Assembly: GCA_964385195.1 (NCBI GenBank)
Contig: CAYLOC010000093.1
Span: forward strand, 1-11,943
Length of the DNA: 11,943 nt
Origin: CAYLOC01 sp964385195
Lineage (GTDB): Bacteria > Actinomycetota > Actinomycetes > Propionibacteriales > Nocardioidaceae
Direction: 5' to 3'
The position numbers were made by a program, and so were the translations under genes. A model generated the notes under the pieces. The model was not told where the DNA came from. It saw nothing but the letters and a program-made list of their open reading frames with translations, and made no database searches. Of this stretch, positions 1 through 7,900 are shown in pieces (position 1 is the first letter of the stretch; each line of letters begins with the position of its first letter).

Positions 1-15
1 GGTCCGTGGGTAGTT

Positions 16-36
16 ACACCCACTTCAGTGGGTGGG
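16..36. repeat. Hairpin resembling an IS200/IS605-type right end
   Basis: A perfect 7-bp stem (CACCCAC at 17-23, GTGGGTG at 28-34) closes a TTCA tetraloop and is followed by GGGAAAGATGGGTCATAA (34-51). A GC-rich stem with a TTCA-like loop followed by a GGGA...TCAA-like tail is the general form I remember for right ends of actinobacterial IS200/IS605 (TnpB) elements and the 3' end of their omega RNA. No transposase gene lies inside the window, so if this reading is right the element lies to the left. It could instead be an ordinary terminator of an upstream gene, although no T-run follows. Confidence 0.35.
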
Positions 37-91
37 AAAGATGGGTCATAAGACCGACGCGGCTGTTCTCTCCGGACATTAGCGTGCGGTG

Positions 92-1192
92 ATGAACACT
101 ACTCAGATTGAGACCATCGTCATCGGGGCAGGGCAGGCGGGCCTAGCAACCGGCTACTACCTGCAACGCCATCGTCGGTCGTTTGCGATCCTCGACGCCA
201 GCGCCCGGATCGGAGACAACTGGCGCCGACAGTGGGACACACTCGCGCTTTACACTCCCGCCCAGTACGACAGCTTGCCCGGGCTGCCCTTCCCTGCCAG
301 GGACTGGACCTTCCCGGACAAGGATCAGGTCGGCGACTACCTGGAGTCCTACGCCCGCCACTTCCGGCTACCTGTGGCTCTGGGCACGAGGGTGCTTAAG
401 CTCGAACGTGAGGCCGAGCAGTACGTCGTGACCACCGACCACGGGTGCTACCGCTGCGGCAACGTGGTGGTCGCCACGGGTACGTTCGGCCGGACGCCCT
501 ATGTCCCGGCCGTCGCAGACGAGCTTGACTCCACCATCCTGCAGTTGCATTCCAGTGAGTACCGCCGACCCGGTCAGCTACGGGACGGCACGGTGCTTGT
601 GGTCGGCGCCAGCCATTCCGGGACCGACATCGCTTTCGAGGTCGCACAGACCCATCCCACGATTCTCGCAGGACGCGACTGCGGACAAATCCCGCTGCCG
701 CTTGACTCGCGCAGGATGCGTCTGGCCTTCCCTGTGCTGCTCTTCGCCTGGCAGCACGTCGTCACCCGACGGACCCCGATCGGCCGCAAGGCGATGGCAC
801 ACATCCGTTTCCACGGCGGGCCGATGCTGCGGGTCAAGCGTGCAGACCTGGCTGCACGGGGCGTGGAGCGGATCCTCTCCCGGATCGAGGACATCGAAGA
901 CGGCTGGCCCGTCATCGACGGGGTGTCGCGTGAGGTGGCCAACATCGTGTGGGCGACCGGTTTCCAGCAGGTCTTCGACTGGATCCGGCTCCCGGTCTTC
1001 GGTACGGACGGCTACCCGCGGGAGAGCCGCGGCGTGGTCAGCGATGCACCGGGACTGTTCTTCTGCGGTCTGAGCTTCCAGTACTCGTTCAGCTCCATGC
1101 TCATCTGCGGTGCGGGGCGCGACGCGCAGTACGTCGTCGACCGAATCGTGGCCCGCACACAACAACCCGCGAGACTCCCCACGGCCGCCTGA
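92..1192 (+). CDS. Flavin-containing monooxygenase-like FAD/NAD(P)-dependent oxidoreductase (CzcO/FMO type)
   Basis: This is a 366-aa cytoplasmic flavoprotein, numbered here from the GTG at 89. An N-terminal Rossmann motif GAGQAG (residues 13-18) binds FAD. A family-typical stretch follows with W..RWD-like and YTPAQYDSLPGLPFP sequence (about 45-69), then an ATG motif (129-131), a second dinucleotide motif GASHSG (173-178) that fits NAD(P)H binding, and a C-terminal WATGF (288-292) before FFCGLSF. This is the layout of FMO/YUCCA/CzcO-like proteins that hydroxylate or oxidise small molecules with NADPH and O2; the substrate cannot be read from sequence. The ATG at 92 and the GTG at 89 are adjacent and neither has a clear Shine-Dalgarno. 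A TANNNT box at 80-85 would put transcription start at 92, so a leaderless message is possible. The LuxR-family regulator begins 32 bp downstream on the same strand, suggesting co-transcription. Family call is secure; physiological role is unknown. Confidence 0.9.
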   Translation: MNTTQIETIVIGAGQAGLATGYYLQRHRRSFAILDASARIGDNWRRQWDTLALYTPAQYDSLPGLPFPARDWTFPDKDQVGDYLESYARHFRLPVALGTRVLKLEREAEQYVVTTDHGCYRCGNVVVATGTFGRTPYVPAVADELDSTILQLHSSEYRRPGQLRDGTVLVVGASHSGTDIAFEVAQTHPTILAGRDCGQIPLPLDSRRMRLAFPVLLFAWQHVVTRRTPIGRKAMAHIRFHGGPMLRVKRADLAARGVERILSRIEDIEDGWPVIDGVSREVANIVWATGFQQVFDWIRLPVFGTDGYPRESRGVVSDAPGLFFCGLSFQYSFSSMLICGAGRDAQYVVDRIVARTQQPARLPTAA

Positions 1193-1211
1193 TCCGCCGT
1201 ACGCTATGGGT

Positions 1212-1217
1212 GGAGGT
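1212..1217 (+). promoter_or_regulatory. Ribosome binding site GGAGGT that fixes the LuxR regulator start
   Basis: GGAGGT lies 7 nt upstream of the ATG at 1225. The same reading frame is open back to a GTG at 949 inside the oxidoreductase gene. This site shows that the extended frame is not coding and that the regulator starts at 1225. Confidence 0.8.
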
Positions 1218-1224
1218 TCCCGCG

Positions 1225-2850
1225 ATGGGCGTCATCGAGGTCGAGCAGGCGCGCGAGGCCTTCGACCGCGGTGACTGGAGGCCGGCGTTCGAGGGCTGGT
1301 CAGCAGCGGGCACCGACACGCTGACCGCCATCGAACTTGAGGACTTGGCCACCGCAGCAGAGTTGATCGGCTGCCATGACGAAGCGGTCCGGGCGCTGCA
1401 ACAGGCCTTCGTGTTATGGCATCAGGGCGACGATCCGGCCCGGGCGATCAGATGCGCGTTCCGGCTTGCCATGACTGCCGGCACCCACGGCGAAGCGGCT
1501 ATGCTCGCCGGCTGGACATCCCGCGCCGAAGGCCTTCTCGCGGAGTCCGGCGAGGACGGAGCTGAGGCTGGCTGGGTCGCGTTACTGCGGATGTTCCGGG
1601 CCCTTGGCGCCGGCGCGTACATCGACGCTGCGGTGGCCGCGGACCGGGCTACTGATCTCGGACGCCGGCATCACGACGCTGACTTGGTGGCCCTGGGCGT
1701 GTCCTCCCAGGGGCGTCTTGCGATCTACGCTGGTCGGGTCGCAGAGGGCCTCGCGTTGCTCGACGAGGCCATGGTCCGGGTGATCGCGGGTGAGGCCACA
1801 CCGCTCATCGCCGGCCATGTCTACTGTACGGCGATCGAGGGCTGCCAGGAGATCAGCGACTTCGGCCGCATGGCGGAATGGACCTCCGCGCTCGAACGCT
1901 GGTGTCAGGCGCAGCCCGGGCTCCTTGCTTTCACCGGCCAGTGCGCGGTACACCGTGGCCAGCTCATGCGGTTCCGCGGTCACTGGACTGCGGCTCTCGA
2001 AGAGTTCGAGCGTGCTACCCAGCGGTACCGGCAGATCGGCTCACCCGATGCCGCTGGGCTCGCGGCCTGCGAGGCAGGCGACGTACACCGCCTCCGAGGT
2101 GACTGGGAACAGGCCGACACCGCCTACCAGGTCGCCTCTGACCACGGCCACGATCCCCAGCCAGGTCTCGCGCTGTTGTGGCTGGCCACCGGCCGGACCG
2201 ATGCCGCTCGCGCGGCGATCCACCGGCTACTGACCGAGACCCGTGGGCCGGTGCAGCGCTGCCGGTTGCTTCCCGCCGCTGTTGACGTCCTCATCGCCTC
2301 CGCAGACATCGACCCGGCCAGGAAGGCAGCCGATGAGCTGAGTTCCCTCGCCTCCCTCCTTGGCTGTCTGTGCCTGGAAGCGATGGCCGCACAGGCATCC
2401 GGGACCGTTGAGTTGGCTGCCGGCGATGCCGCCGGGGCGCTGCCCTACCTCCGCAACGCGCACCAACTGTGGACCCGCGCCGACTCGCCGTACGAACGCG
2501 CCAGCGTCCAAGTGGCGATGGGACGCGCCCTGGACGCGGTCGGGGATCGCGAGTCCGCGCGGCGGGAACTCCACACCGCCCGATCCACCTTCCGTCGCCT
2601 CGGTGCCCGTCCTGCAGCCGACGAGGTCTCCCACCTGCTGGCACCGCCTTCGCTGCCTGCCGGCCTCACCGCTCGTGAGGTCGAGGTGCTCCGGCTCCTC
2701 GCCACCGGGCAGAGTAACGCCCAGATCGCCATCGCTCTGGTGCTCAGCGAGAAGACCATTGCCCGTCACCTGTCCAACATCTACGCCAAACTCGACGTGA
2801 ACTCACGCACCGCCGCTACGGCTTATGCGTTTGAACACGAGTTGCTCTGA
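1225..2850 (+). CDS. LuxR-family transcriptional regulator with TPR-like helical sensor region
   Basis: This is a 541-aa predicted DNA-binding regulator. Residues 1 to about 470 are almost wholly alpha-helical and rich in Ala, Leu and Arg, with repeated pairs such as 'A...EGWxAAG', 'EEFERATQRYRQIG', 'AGDVHRLRGDWEQADTAY' and 'ALPYLRNAHQLW', typical of TPR-like solenoids. The C-terminal 61 residues (481-541) are a LuxR/GerE helix-turn-helix: LTAREVEVLRLLATG, then the SEKTIARHLSNIYAKL recognition segment. No Walker A motif or receiver domain is visible, so this is not a full-length LAL-type ATPase nor a two-component response regulator. The ATG at 1225 is chosen for its GGAGGT. The gene lies 32 bp after the oxidoreductase, and such oxidoreductase/regulator neighbours suggest that the regulator controls its own operon (inference). 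Ligand and targets are unknown. Confidence 0.88.
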   Translation: MGVIEVEQAREAFDRGDWRPAFEGWSAAGTDTLTAIELEDLATAAELIGCHDEAVRALQQAFVLWHQGDDPARAIRCAFRLAMTAGTHGEAAMLAGWTSRAEGLLAESGEDGAEAGWVALLRMFRALGAGAYIDAAVAADRATDLGRRHHDADLVALGVSSQGRLAIYAGRVAEGLALLDEAMVRVIAGEATPLIAGHVYCTAIEGCQEISDFGRMAEWTSALERWCQAQPGLLAFTGQCAVHRGQLMRFRGHWTAALEEFERATQRYRQIGSPDAAGLAACEAGDVHRLRGDWEQADTAYQVASDHGHDPQPGLALLWLATGRTDAARAAIHRLLTETRGPVQRCRLLPAAVDVLIASADIDPARKAADELSSLASLLGCLCLEAMAAQASGTVELAAGDAAGALPYLRNAHQLWTRADSPYERASVQVAMGRALDAVGDRESARRELHTARSTFRRLGARPAADEVSHLLAPPSLPAGLTAREVEVLRLLATGQSNAQIAIALVLSEKTIARHLSNIYAKLDVNSRTAATAYAFEHELL

Positions 2851-2872
2851 GCAGTCGGCCCTCTCGCGAGCG

Positions 2873-2915
2873 CCCTTATGGACAAGGGTATGCGGACTCT
2901 TACGGTGACGCCGTA
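2873..2915. terminator. Weak hairpins between convergent genes, possible bidirectional terminator
   Basis: The 89 bp between the LuxR regulator stop and the convergent thioesterase stop contain two short hairpins: CCCTT/AAGGG with a 6-nt loop (2873-2888) and TACGG/CCGTA with a 5-nt loop (2901-2915). Neither is followed by a T-run. The position fits transcription termination from both sides, but the stems are short. Confidence 0.3.
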
Positions 2916-2939
2916 TGCCTCCGGTCGACGTGCCGCGCG

Positions 2940-3284
2940 CTAGGAGCCAAGGAAGCGCTCCCTGTCGACGACGACACGCTGGATCTCGCCGTCGGCGACC
3001 ACGGTGCCGCTGCTGTCGGTGGCGCGGACATCGAACGTAAGGCGACTCCCGTGAGCGGTTGGCGTCTCGGCCACGACGTCGAGGACGTCTCCGACCGCCG
3101 ACGGTCGGCGGTGCCGAATACGGATCGTCGTACCGACCGTGGTCTGTTCAGGCGCACAGAAGTCCGCTGCGGCACCAACCGTGACGGCCTCCATCCATGC
3201 GATCAGCCTCGGTGTAGCCAGAACGGCGACATCGCCGCTCCCGACCGCCGCCGCCGTGTCGGACTCGGTCACCTCGAAACGCAT
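2940..3284 (-). CDS. Hotdog-fold thioesterase, FlK (fluoroacetyl-CoA thioesterase)-like
   Basis: This is a 114-aa soluble protein numbered from the ATG at 3284. The sequence VTESDTAAAVGSGDVAVLATPRL followed by WMEAVTV, VGTTIRIRHRRPSAVGD and a C-terminal VVVDRERFL is typical of the FlK-like thioesterase family, which hydrolyses acyl-CoA or related thioesters. Thr24, Glu32 and His58 have the same spacing (8 and 26 residues) as the catalytic Thr42, Glu50 and His76 of FlK as I recall them, so the active site looks intact. The start is uncertain. The frame is open upstream through acetyltransferase-derived sequence to an ATG at 3581, so it could be called as a 213-aa fusion; a GTG at 3344 (134 aa) is another option. 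No good Shine-Dalgarno precedes any of these. The family usually has 10-18 more N-terminal residues than the ATG 3284 start gives, so part of the upstream sequence may be translated. Substrate unknown. Confidence 0.7.
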   Translation of the reverse strand: MRFEVTESDTAAAVGSGDVAVLATPRLIAWMEAVTVGAAADFCAPEQTTVGTTIRIRHRRPSAVGDVLDVVAETPTAHGSRLTFDVRATDSSGTVVADGEIQRVVVDRERFLGS

Positions 3285-3332
3285 GCCTTCACCGTAGGCG
3301 TTCTCGCCGCGGATAGCCGTGGTGGCCAGCCT

Positions 3333-3649
3333 GAACGCGTACACCTCGAGCTCGACACGGTGCAGCCCCTGGGTCTCGAAGGTGTGCTGCATCGTCAGCC
3401 GGGTCGCCTCCGTACCCACTCCCTTGTCACGAACGCCGGTCGGACCGTGGATTTCCTTCAGTTGCTCCAGCGTCCAGAGTTCGTCCTGCGCGGCATCGCT
3501 GGTGTGGACCGACCCGGTCAGGCGCGTCATCTCCCCGTCGGCCATGCCAGCCTTCAACGCCGGTACGTCGCGCACGGCCATCGGTCGCAGGATCGCTCGC
3601 CGGTGAGCTCAGTCTTGGTACCGAAGTCGATCCGCTGGGTGGGCGCCAT
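3333..3649 (-). pseudogene. Remnant of a RimJ/RimL-type GNAT N-acetyltransferase: frameshifted, internally deleted, 3'-truncated
   Basis: From the ATG at 3649 (GGAAGAG upstream) the frame reads MAPTQRIDFGTKTELTGER and then breaks. The expected continuation, ILRPMAVRDVPALKAGMADGEMTRLTGS, is in the next frame, so one base is missing near 3591-3595; restoring one G would repair it. After WTLEQLKEIHG the sequence jumps to VRDKGVGTEATRL, the acetyl-CoA-binding loop. The roughly 40-50 residues that usually separate these segments in GNAT proteins are absent. It continues to GLHRVELEVYAF and then stops resembling GNAT exactly where NPRA...GF would follow, running in frame into the thioesterase. Three independent lesions make enzyme activity very unlikely. 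The GNAT identity rests on the highly characteristic GTEAT and LHRVELEVYAF segments. A sequencing error could explain the frameshift but not the deletions. Confidence 0.75.
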
Positions 3650-3700
3650 GTCGGCACTCTTCCATCGGGCGGGTAGCCGGTCCATCGACTTTCTCGTGGC

Positions 3701-4681
3701 TCATGCCCAGCCCCGGCGTGCGGCCTCGTGGCCGAGCTGAAGTCGTGTGGTGACACGGGCCTTATCCATCAAGCCACGCACGCAACGCTGCACCGTGCGC
3801 AGCGACAGCCCCAACTGACTCCCGAGTGCTTCGTCGGTGAGCCCGGCCAGCAACAGCGACAGGATCTGGGACTCCCGGGTGTCGATCTCGTCCGAGGGCG
3901 CCGTCCCCAGTCCCTCGTCGCCGACCGTCAGTCGTCGAGCGGACTGGAACGTGATGTCGAACAGGGTGACCAGGGCGTCGAGCAGGGCGCTGGGGTGGAT
4001 CAGCAGCGCCCCCGCTGACGGCCCGCCGTCGGTCTGCTGGAGGGGGACGAGCGCGATCTGCCGGTCCGCGATGAGCAGTCGGAGGGGGACCCGCGGGCTC
4101 ACTCGCACGTCCTCACCGCGATCGAGAGCCTCCGCCGCCTCGTCGAAGAACCCAGGCCGGTCGAGCACCTGCTGGTCCACGACCACGGTGTAGTGCACCC
4201 CTCGCCGTACCGCGGCCCCCTCCTCCACGTTGTCCGCGGAGGAGACGACGGCCACGCCGGCCCGGATCAGGGCCATCACCTCGCGTTTGGCGCCGCGTTG
4301 TAACTGCGCGAACCGCTGGGCTACCGCCTGACCGCCGTTGACCACGTCGATGACATCGGTGATCGTGCGTTCCGCCGCCGCCCCACGGTACTGCTCGCTG
4401 AGCAGGGTCAGCTCTTGCTGCGCCGCCCGCAGGTCCTCCTGCCGCTCGGTGATGAGCGAGCCGAGCGCGAGCGCCGGTGGCGCGGCTACGAAGTGTCCGG
4501 GGGTGCCCGTTGCCCGCGCGGCCAGGCCCCGCTGCTCGAGGTCGCTCAGTGCGAGCGAGATCTCGGCGGTGTCGCTTCGCAGGCTCGCGGCCAGGCCGGA
4601 GACATTCTCCGACGGCCGGGTGACCAGTGTCCGGTAGACACGCTCTTGCAGATCGCTGAGACCGAGCACGTCGAGAATCAT
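3701..4681 (-). CDS. Transcriptional regulator with TrmB-like N-terminal and LuxR-type C-terminal HTH
   Basis: This is a 326-aa cytoplasmic regulator. Residues 1 to about 75 (MILDVLGLSDLQERVYRTLV...SGLAASLRSDTAEISLALSDLEQRGLAAR) are a winged-helix of the TrmB/MarR-like kind. A short coiled-coil-like helix follows (ERQEDLRAAQQELTLLSEQYRG). Residues about 115-250 form an alpha/beta region like the TrmB sensor or PLD-like fold. The last 61 residues (266-326) are a LuxR/GerE HTH: TRESQILSLLLAGLTDEALGSQL, then SLRTVQRCVRGLMDKARV. The frame is open to an ATG at 4732, but the ATG at 4681 is preferred because AGGAA sits 5 nt upstream (4687-4691, minus strand) and the family begins MLxxLGL. The gene is divergent from the secreted S53-Kelch peptidase across a 280-bp intergenic region holding a 15-bp tandem array, so local control of the peptidase is a reasonable inference. 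Effector unknown. Confidence 0.85.
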   Translation of the reverse strand: MILDVLGLSDLQERVYRTLVTRPSENVSGLAASLRSDTAEISLALSDLEQRGLAARATGTPGHFVAAPPALALGSLITERQEDLRAAQQELTLLSEQYRGAAAERTITDVIDVVNGGQAVAQRFAQLQRGAKREVMALIRAGVAVVSSADNVEEGAAVRRGVHYTVVVDQQVLDRPGFFDEAAEALDRGEDVRVSPRVPLRLLIADRQIALVPLQQTDGGPSAGALLIHPSALLDALVTLFDITFQSARRLTVGDEGLGTAPSDEIDTRESQILSLLLAGLTDEALGSQLGLSLRTVQRCVRGLMDKARVTTRLQLGHEAARRGWA

Positions 4682-4747
4682 GCCGGTTCCTGGGCCGTTT
4701 CTGCGGGTCCTGCGGTGGCGGATCCTGGCCATGACGTAAACACGCCG

Positions 4748-4776
4748 TTGACACTACCGAAAACTCTTGGCAGGTT
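4748..4776 (+). promoter_or_regulatory. Candidate sigma70-type promoter for the secreted peptidase gene
   Basis: A perfect TTGACA (4748-4753) is followed after 17 bp by CAGGTT (4771-4776), a weak -10. Start of transcription would fall near 4783, at the first base of the 15-bp tandem array (4784), making the array the 5' leader of the peptidase mRNA. The -35 is clear; the -10 is only a partial match. Confidence 0.4.
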
Positions 4777-4783
4777 TGTGCCC

Positions 4784-4949
4784 GACGCACCCACGACGGA
4801 CGCACCCACGACGGACNNNNNNNNNNNNNNNNNNNNNNNNNNNNNNNNNNNNNNNNNNNNNNNNNNNNNNNNNNNNNNNNNNNNNNNNNNNNNNNNNNNN
4901 NNNNNNNNNNNNNNNNGACGCACCCACGACGGACGCACCCACGACGGAC
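4784..4949. repeat. 15-bp tandem repeat array (GACGCACCCACGACG)n, interrupted by an assembly gap
   Basis: Two perfect copies plus GAC lie left of the gap (4784-4816), and two perfect copies plus GAC lie right of it (4917-4949). The array probably continues through the N-run with an unknown number of copies. It ends directly at the AAGGA ribosome binding site of the peptidase gene. If read in the peptidase frame it would encode (DAPTT)n, but with the ATG at 4962 it is non-coding leader DNA. Copy number is likely to vary by slippage. Confidence 0.9.
4817..4916. other. Assembly gap of exactly 100 N
   Basis: The run of N sits inside the 15-bp array. A perfect array would need a gap length of 12 modulo 15, whereas 100 is 10 modulo 15. 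The length is therefore a placeholder and says nothing of the true array size. Confidence 0.95.
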
Positions 4950-4954
4950 AAGGA
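4950..4954 (+). promoter_or_regulatory. Ribosome binding site AAGGA of the secreted peptidase
   Basis: AAGGA is placed 7 nt before the ATG at 4962, which opens a typical signal peptide. It fixes the start and places the tandem array outside the coding sequence. Confidence 0.75.
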
Positions 4955-4961
4955 ACGCACG

Positions 4962-7900
4962 ATGTCCCGAATCAGCAGGGCGCTGCTGGCCGCCCTCCTC
5001 GGCCTCGCCATGACCGGCCTGGTCACCCTTCCCACCGCCACTGCCTCGGCAGCACCAGCCGTGAGCCCCTCCGGCGACGACAACGGCGGCCACTCCCCGG
5101 CAGACACCAACCAGCGGAGTACCCGCGCCGAGCAACGAGCCGACGGTGTCGAGCAGCTGTGCAGCCTCCCGGAGGGGAAGGGCGCGGTCCGCTGCTTCGC
5201 CGAGGTGCGCACCGGTCTTCCCTCACCGATGGGACTGATGCCGAACGCGGACCCGAACGGATACGGTCCGGCTGACCTCCAGGACGCCTACGACCTGCCC
5301 TCCGACGAGGCCGGTGAGGGAGCCACGGTCGCGGTTGTCGCCGCCTACGACGACCCGACGGCCGAGGAGGATCTGGCCGTCTACCGCTCGCAGTACGGTC
5401 TACCCCCGTGTACGACGGAGAACGGCTGCTTCCGCAAGGTCGACCAGCGCGGCGGGCAGGACTACCCCGCCCCGGACCCCGGATGGGCGGGAGAGATCTC
5501 GCTGGACCTGGACATGGTCTCCGCGGCCTGCCCGAACTGCAACATCCTTCTCGTGGAGGCCGACGGCCCCTACATCAACGAACTCGGCGAGGCCGTGCAG
5601 ACCGCGGTCGACCTCGGCGCCGACTACGTGTCCAACAGCTACGGCGGGACCGAGTTCCCCGAGGAGACCCAGGCCGACGCCTACTACAACCACCCCGGCG
5701 TCGCGGTGACCGTGAGCTCCGGTGATTACGGGTACGGCGCGACCTACCCCGCAGCATCGCCGTATGTCACATCGGTCGGCGGCACCACACTGCGCACCGC
5801 GGACAACGCCCGCGGCTGGACCGAGACGGTCTGGAGCGGTGCCGGGAGTGGCTGTTCGAGGTACGAGGAAAAACCCGACGTCCAACTCGACGCCGACTGC
5901 GCCAAGCGGACCATCGCCGACGTCTCCGCGGTATCGGACCCGCAGACCGGCGTCGCCGTCTACCAGACCTACGGTGCTAGCGGCTGGCAGGTGATGGGCG
6001 GGACGAGCGCCGCGGCCCCACTCATCGCCGCCACCTACGCGCTCGCCGGTCCCGCGACCGCCGACGAGTACCCGAACACGTTCCCCTACTTCGCACGAGG
6101 CGCCCTCCACGACGTCGTCTCCGGCAACAACGGACAGTGCGGAGGCTCCTACCTGTGCACGGGCACCGAGGGGTACGACGGACCCACCGGGCTCGGCACT
6201 CCCAACGGCATCGCGGCCTTCACCCAACCGGGGGAGCATGGCACGCTGACCGGCACGGTCAGCGATGCCGACACCGGCGAGCCCGTCGCGCACGCCACCG
6301 TCACCATCGGTGACCAGGTGGCACACACCGCCGCGGACGGCACGTACACGTTTGCGCTGAAGGTCGGCGAGTACGACGTGGTGGCCGCCGCGTTCGGCTA
6401 CGCCGACAGCACCGCGCACGGGGTGGCCGTCACCGACGGGGAGACCACCACCCGCGACTTCGCCCTGGAGGCGACCCCGTCGGCCACCGTGGCCGGCAAC
6501 GTCACTGACGGGTCCGGTCACGGCTGGCCACTGGCCGCGAAGGTGACCGTCGAAGGAACCCCGCTCCCACCGGTGTACACCGACCCCCAGACCGGCCGGT
6601 ACCAGCTCGACCTGCCTATCGGGGCGACGTACACGCTGCACGTGGAGAGCATCTACGGCGGCTACCAGGTGGCGGAACAACGGGTGGAACTGGACGAGAA
6701 CCAGACCTCGGTGGACATCGCGCCTACGATCGATCCGGACGTCTGTGCGGCGCCGGGCTACCGGATGCAGGGCCTGTACGAGACGTTCGACAAGGAGCGG
6801 GCGGTCGACGCGGGACGGAAACCAGATGGCTGGACCGTGGTCAACAACACCGACGACGGCTGGATCTTCCAAGACAGCTCCCACAAAGGCAACCGCACCG
6901 GCGGCACCGGGTACTTCGCCACCGTGCCGAGTGAGTGGTACGGCTTTCAGAGTCAGCAGGACACACAGCTGATCACCCCGGCCGTCGACCTGTCCGACGT
7001 CTCCGATCCGTCCATCGAGCTGGACACGGAGTACTTCGCGCCGCTGTGGACCGGCTCGCACGCCAACATCGATCTCTCCGTCGACGGCGGTGAGACCTGG
7101 TCAACCGTGTGGGAGCACGACTCGCCCACGGTCGGTCCGACCCGGTTGCAGATCGCGATCCCGCAGGCGGCAGGTGAGTCTGACGTCAAGGTCCGCTTCC
7201 ACTACACCGGTGGTTTCGACATGTGGTGGCAGATCGACAACGTGCTGATCGGAAAGCGCGACTGCCATCCGGTTCCTGGTGGTCTGCTAATCGGCCGGGT
7301 CACCAACGCCACGGACCACGCTCCCGTCGTCGGTGCCACGGTGACCAGTGACGCAGTCCCGGCCGACTACGGGATCAGCCACCACCTCGTGTCGACCGGT
7401 GACATCCCCAACGGCATGTACTGGCTGTTCTCCTCACGCACCGGCGAGCAGGCATTCACCACCAGCCACCCCTCCTATACCGACGCCACCCAGCAGGTGG
7501 ACGTCGAGAAGGGATGGGTGACCCGCAGCGACGTCAGCCTGGGCGCCGGCCATCTCACGATCGACAAGCAGCACCTGGAGGCCACCGCCCGGATGGGCCA
7601 GCACCGCAGCCGATCGGTGACGCTCACCAACGACGGAACCGCTCCGGTGGCGGTGTCGCTGCACGAGGCGAGCCACGGCATGACCCTCGCGGAGGCCGCG
7701 AAGGCAACGCCGGACGCCGTACCCACGATCACCAAGCAGGTGCAGGCCACCTCCGGCTTCATCTCGCCCGCCCTGGCGAAGAAAATGCCCGCGGCACAAC
7801 GCGATGGCGACGCGATGACACCGGCGGCCACCGGCGACTGGACGCAACTGTCCAACCTGCCGGACTTCCTCGACGACCCCGCTGTCGGCGTCCACGACGG

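Noticed and set aside
949..1224. Upstream extension of the LuxR regulator frame to a GTG at 949
   Set aside because: It overlaps the well-supported oxidoreductase gene, its translation is Arg/Pro-rich shadow sequence, and GGAGGT precedes the ATG at 1225.
2861..2871. CTCGCGAG palindrome as a regulatory operator
   Set aside because: A single 8-bp palindrome between convergent stops is expected by chance in GC-rich DNA and has no promoter nearby.
3051..3740. 229-aa open frame on the plus strand
   Set aside because: Antisense to the thioesterase and GNAT remnant, with composition of a shadow frame and no domain.
4682..4732. Longer regulator start at ATG 4732
   Set aside because: It adds a basic MARIRHRRTRRNG stretch unlike the family, and AAGGA-like AGGAA supports the ATG at 4681.
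4784..4949. CRISPR array
   Set aside because: The 15-bp units are directly adjacent with no spacers and no cas genes are near, so it is a simple tandem array.
4767..4961. Peptidase start upstream at TTG 4767, making (DAPTT)n part of the protein
   Set aside because: The frame changes across the gap, the signal peptide begins at 4962 and a good AAGGA precedes that ATG.
5400..7061. 553-aa open frame on the minus strand
   Set aside because: Antisense shadow of the S53 and beta domains; Arg/Gly/Val-rich with no family resemblance.
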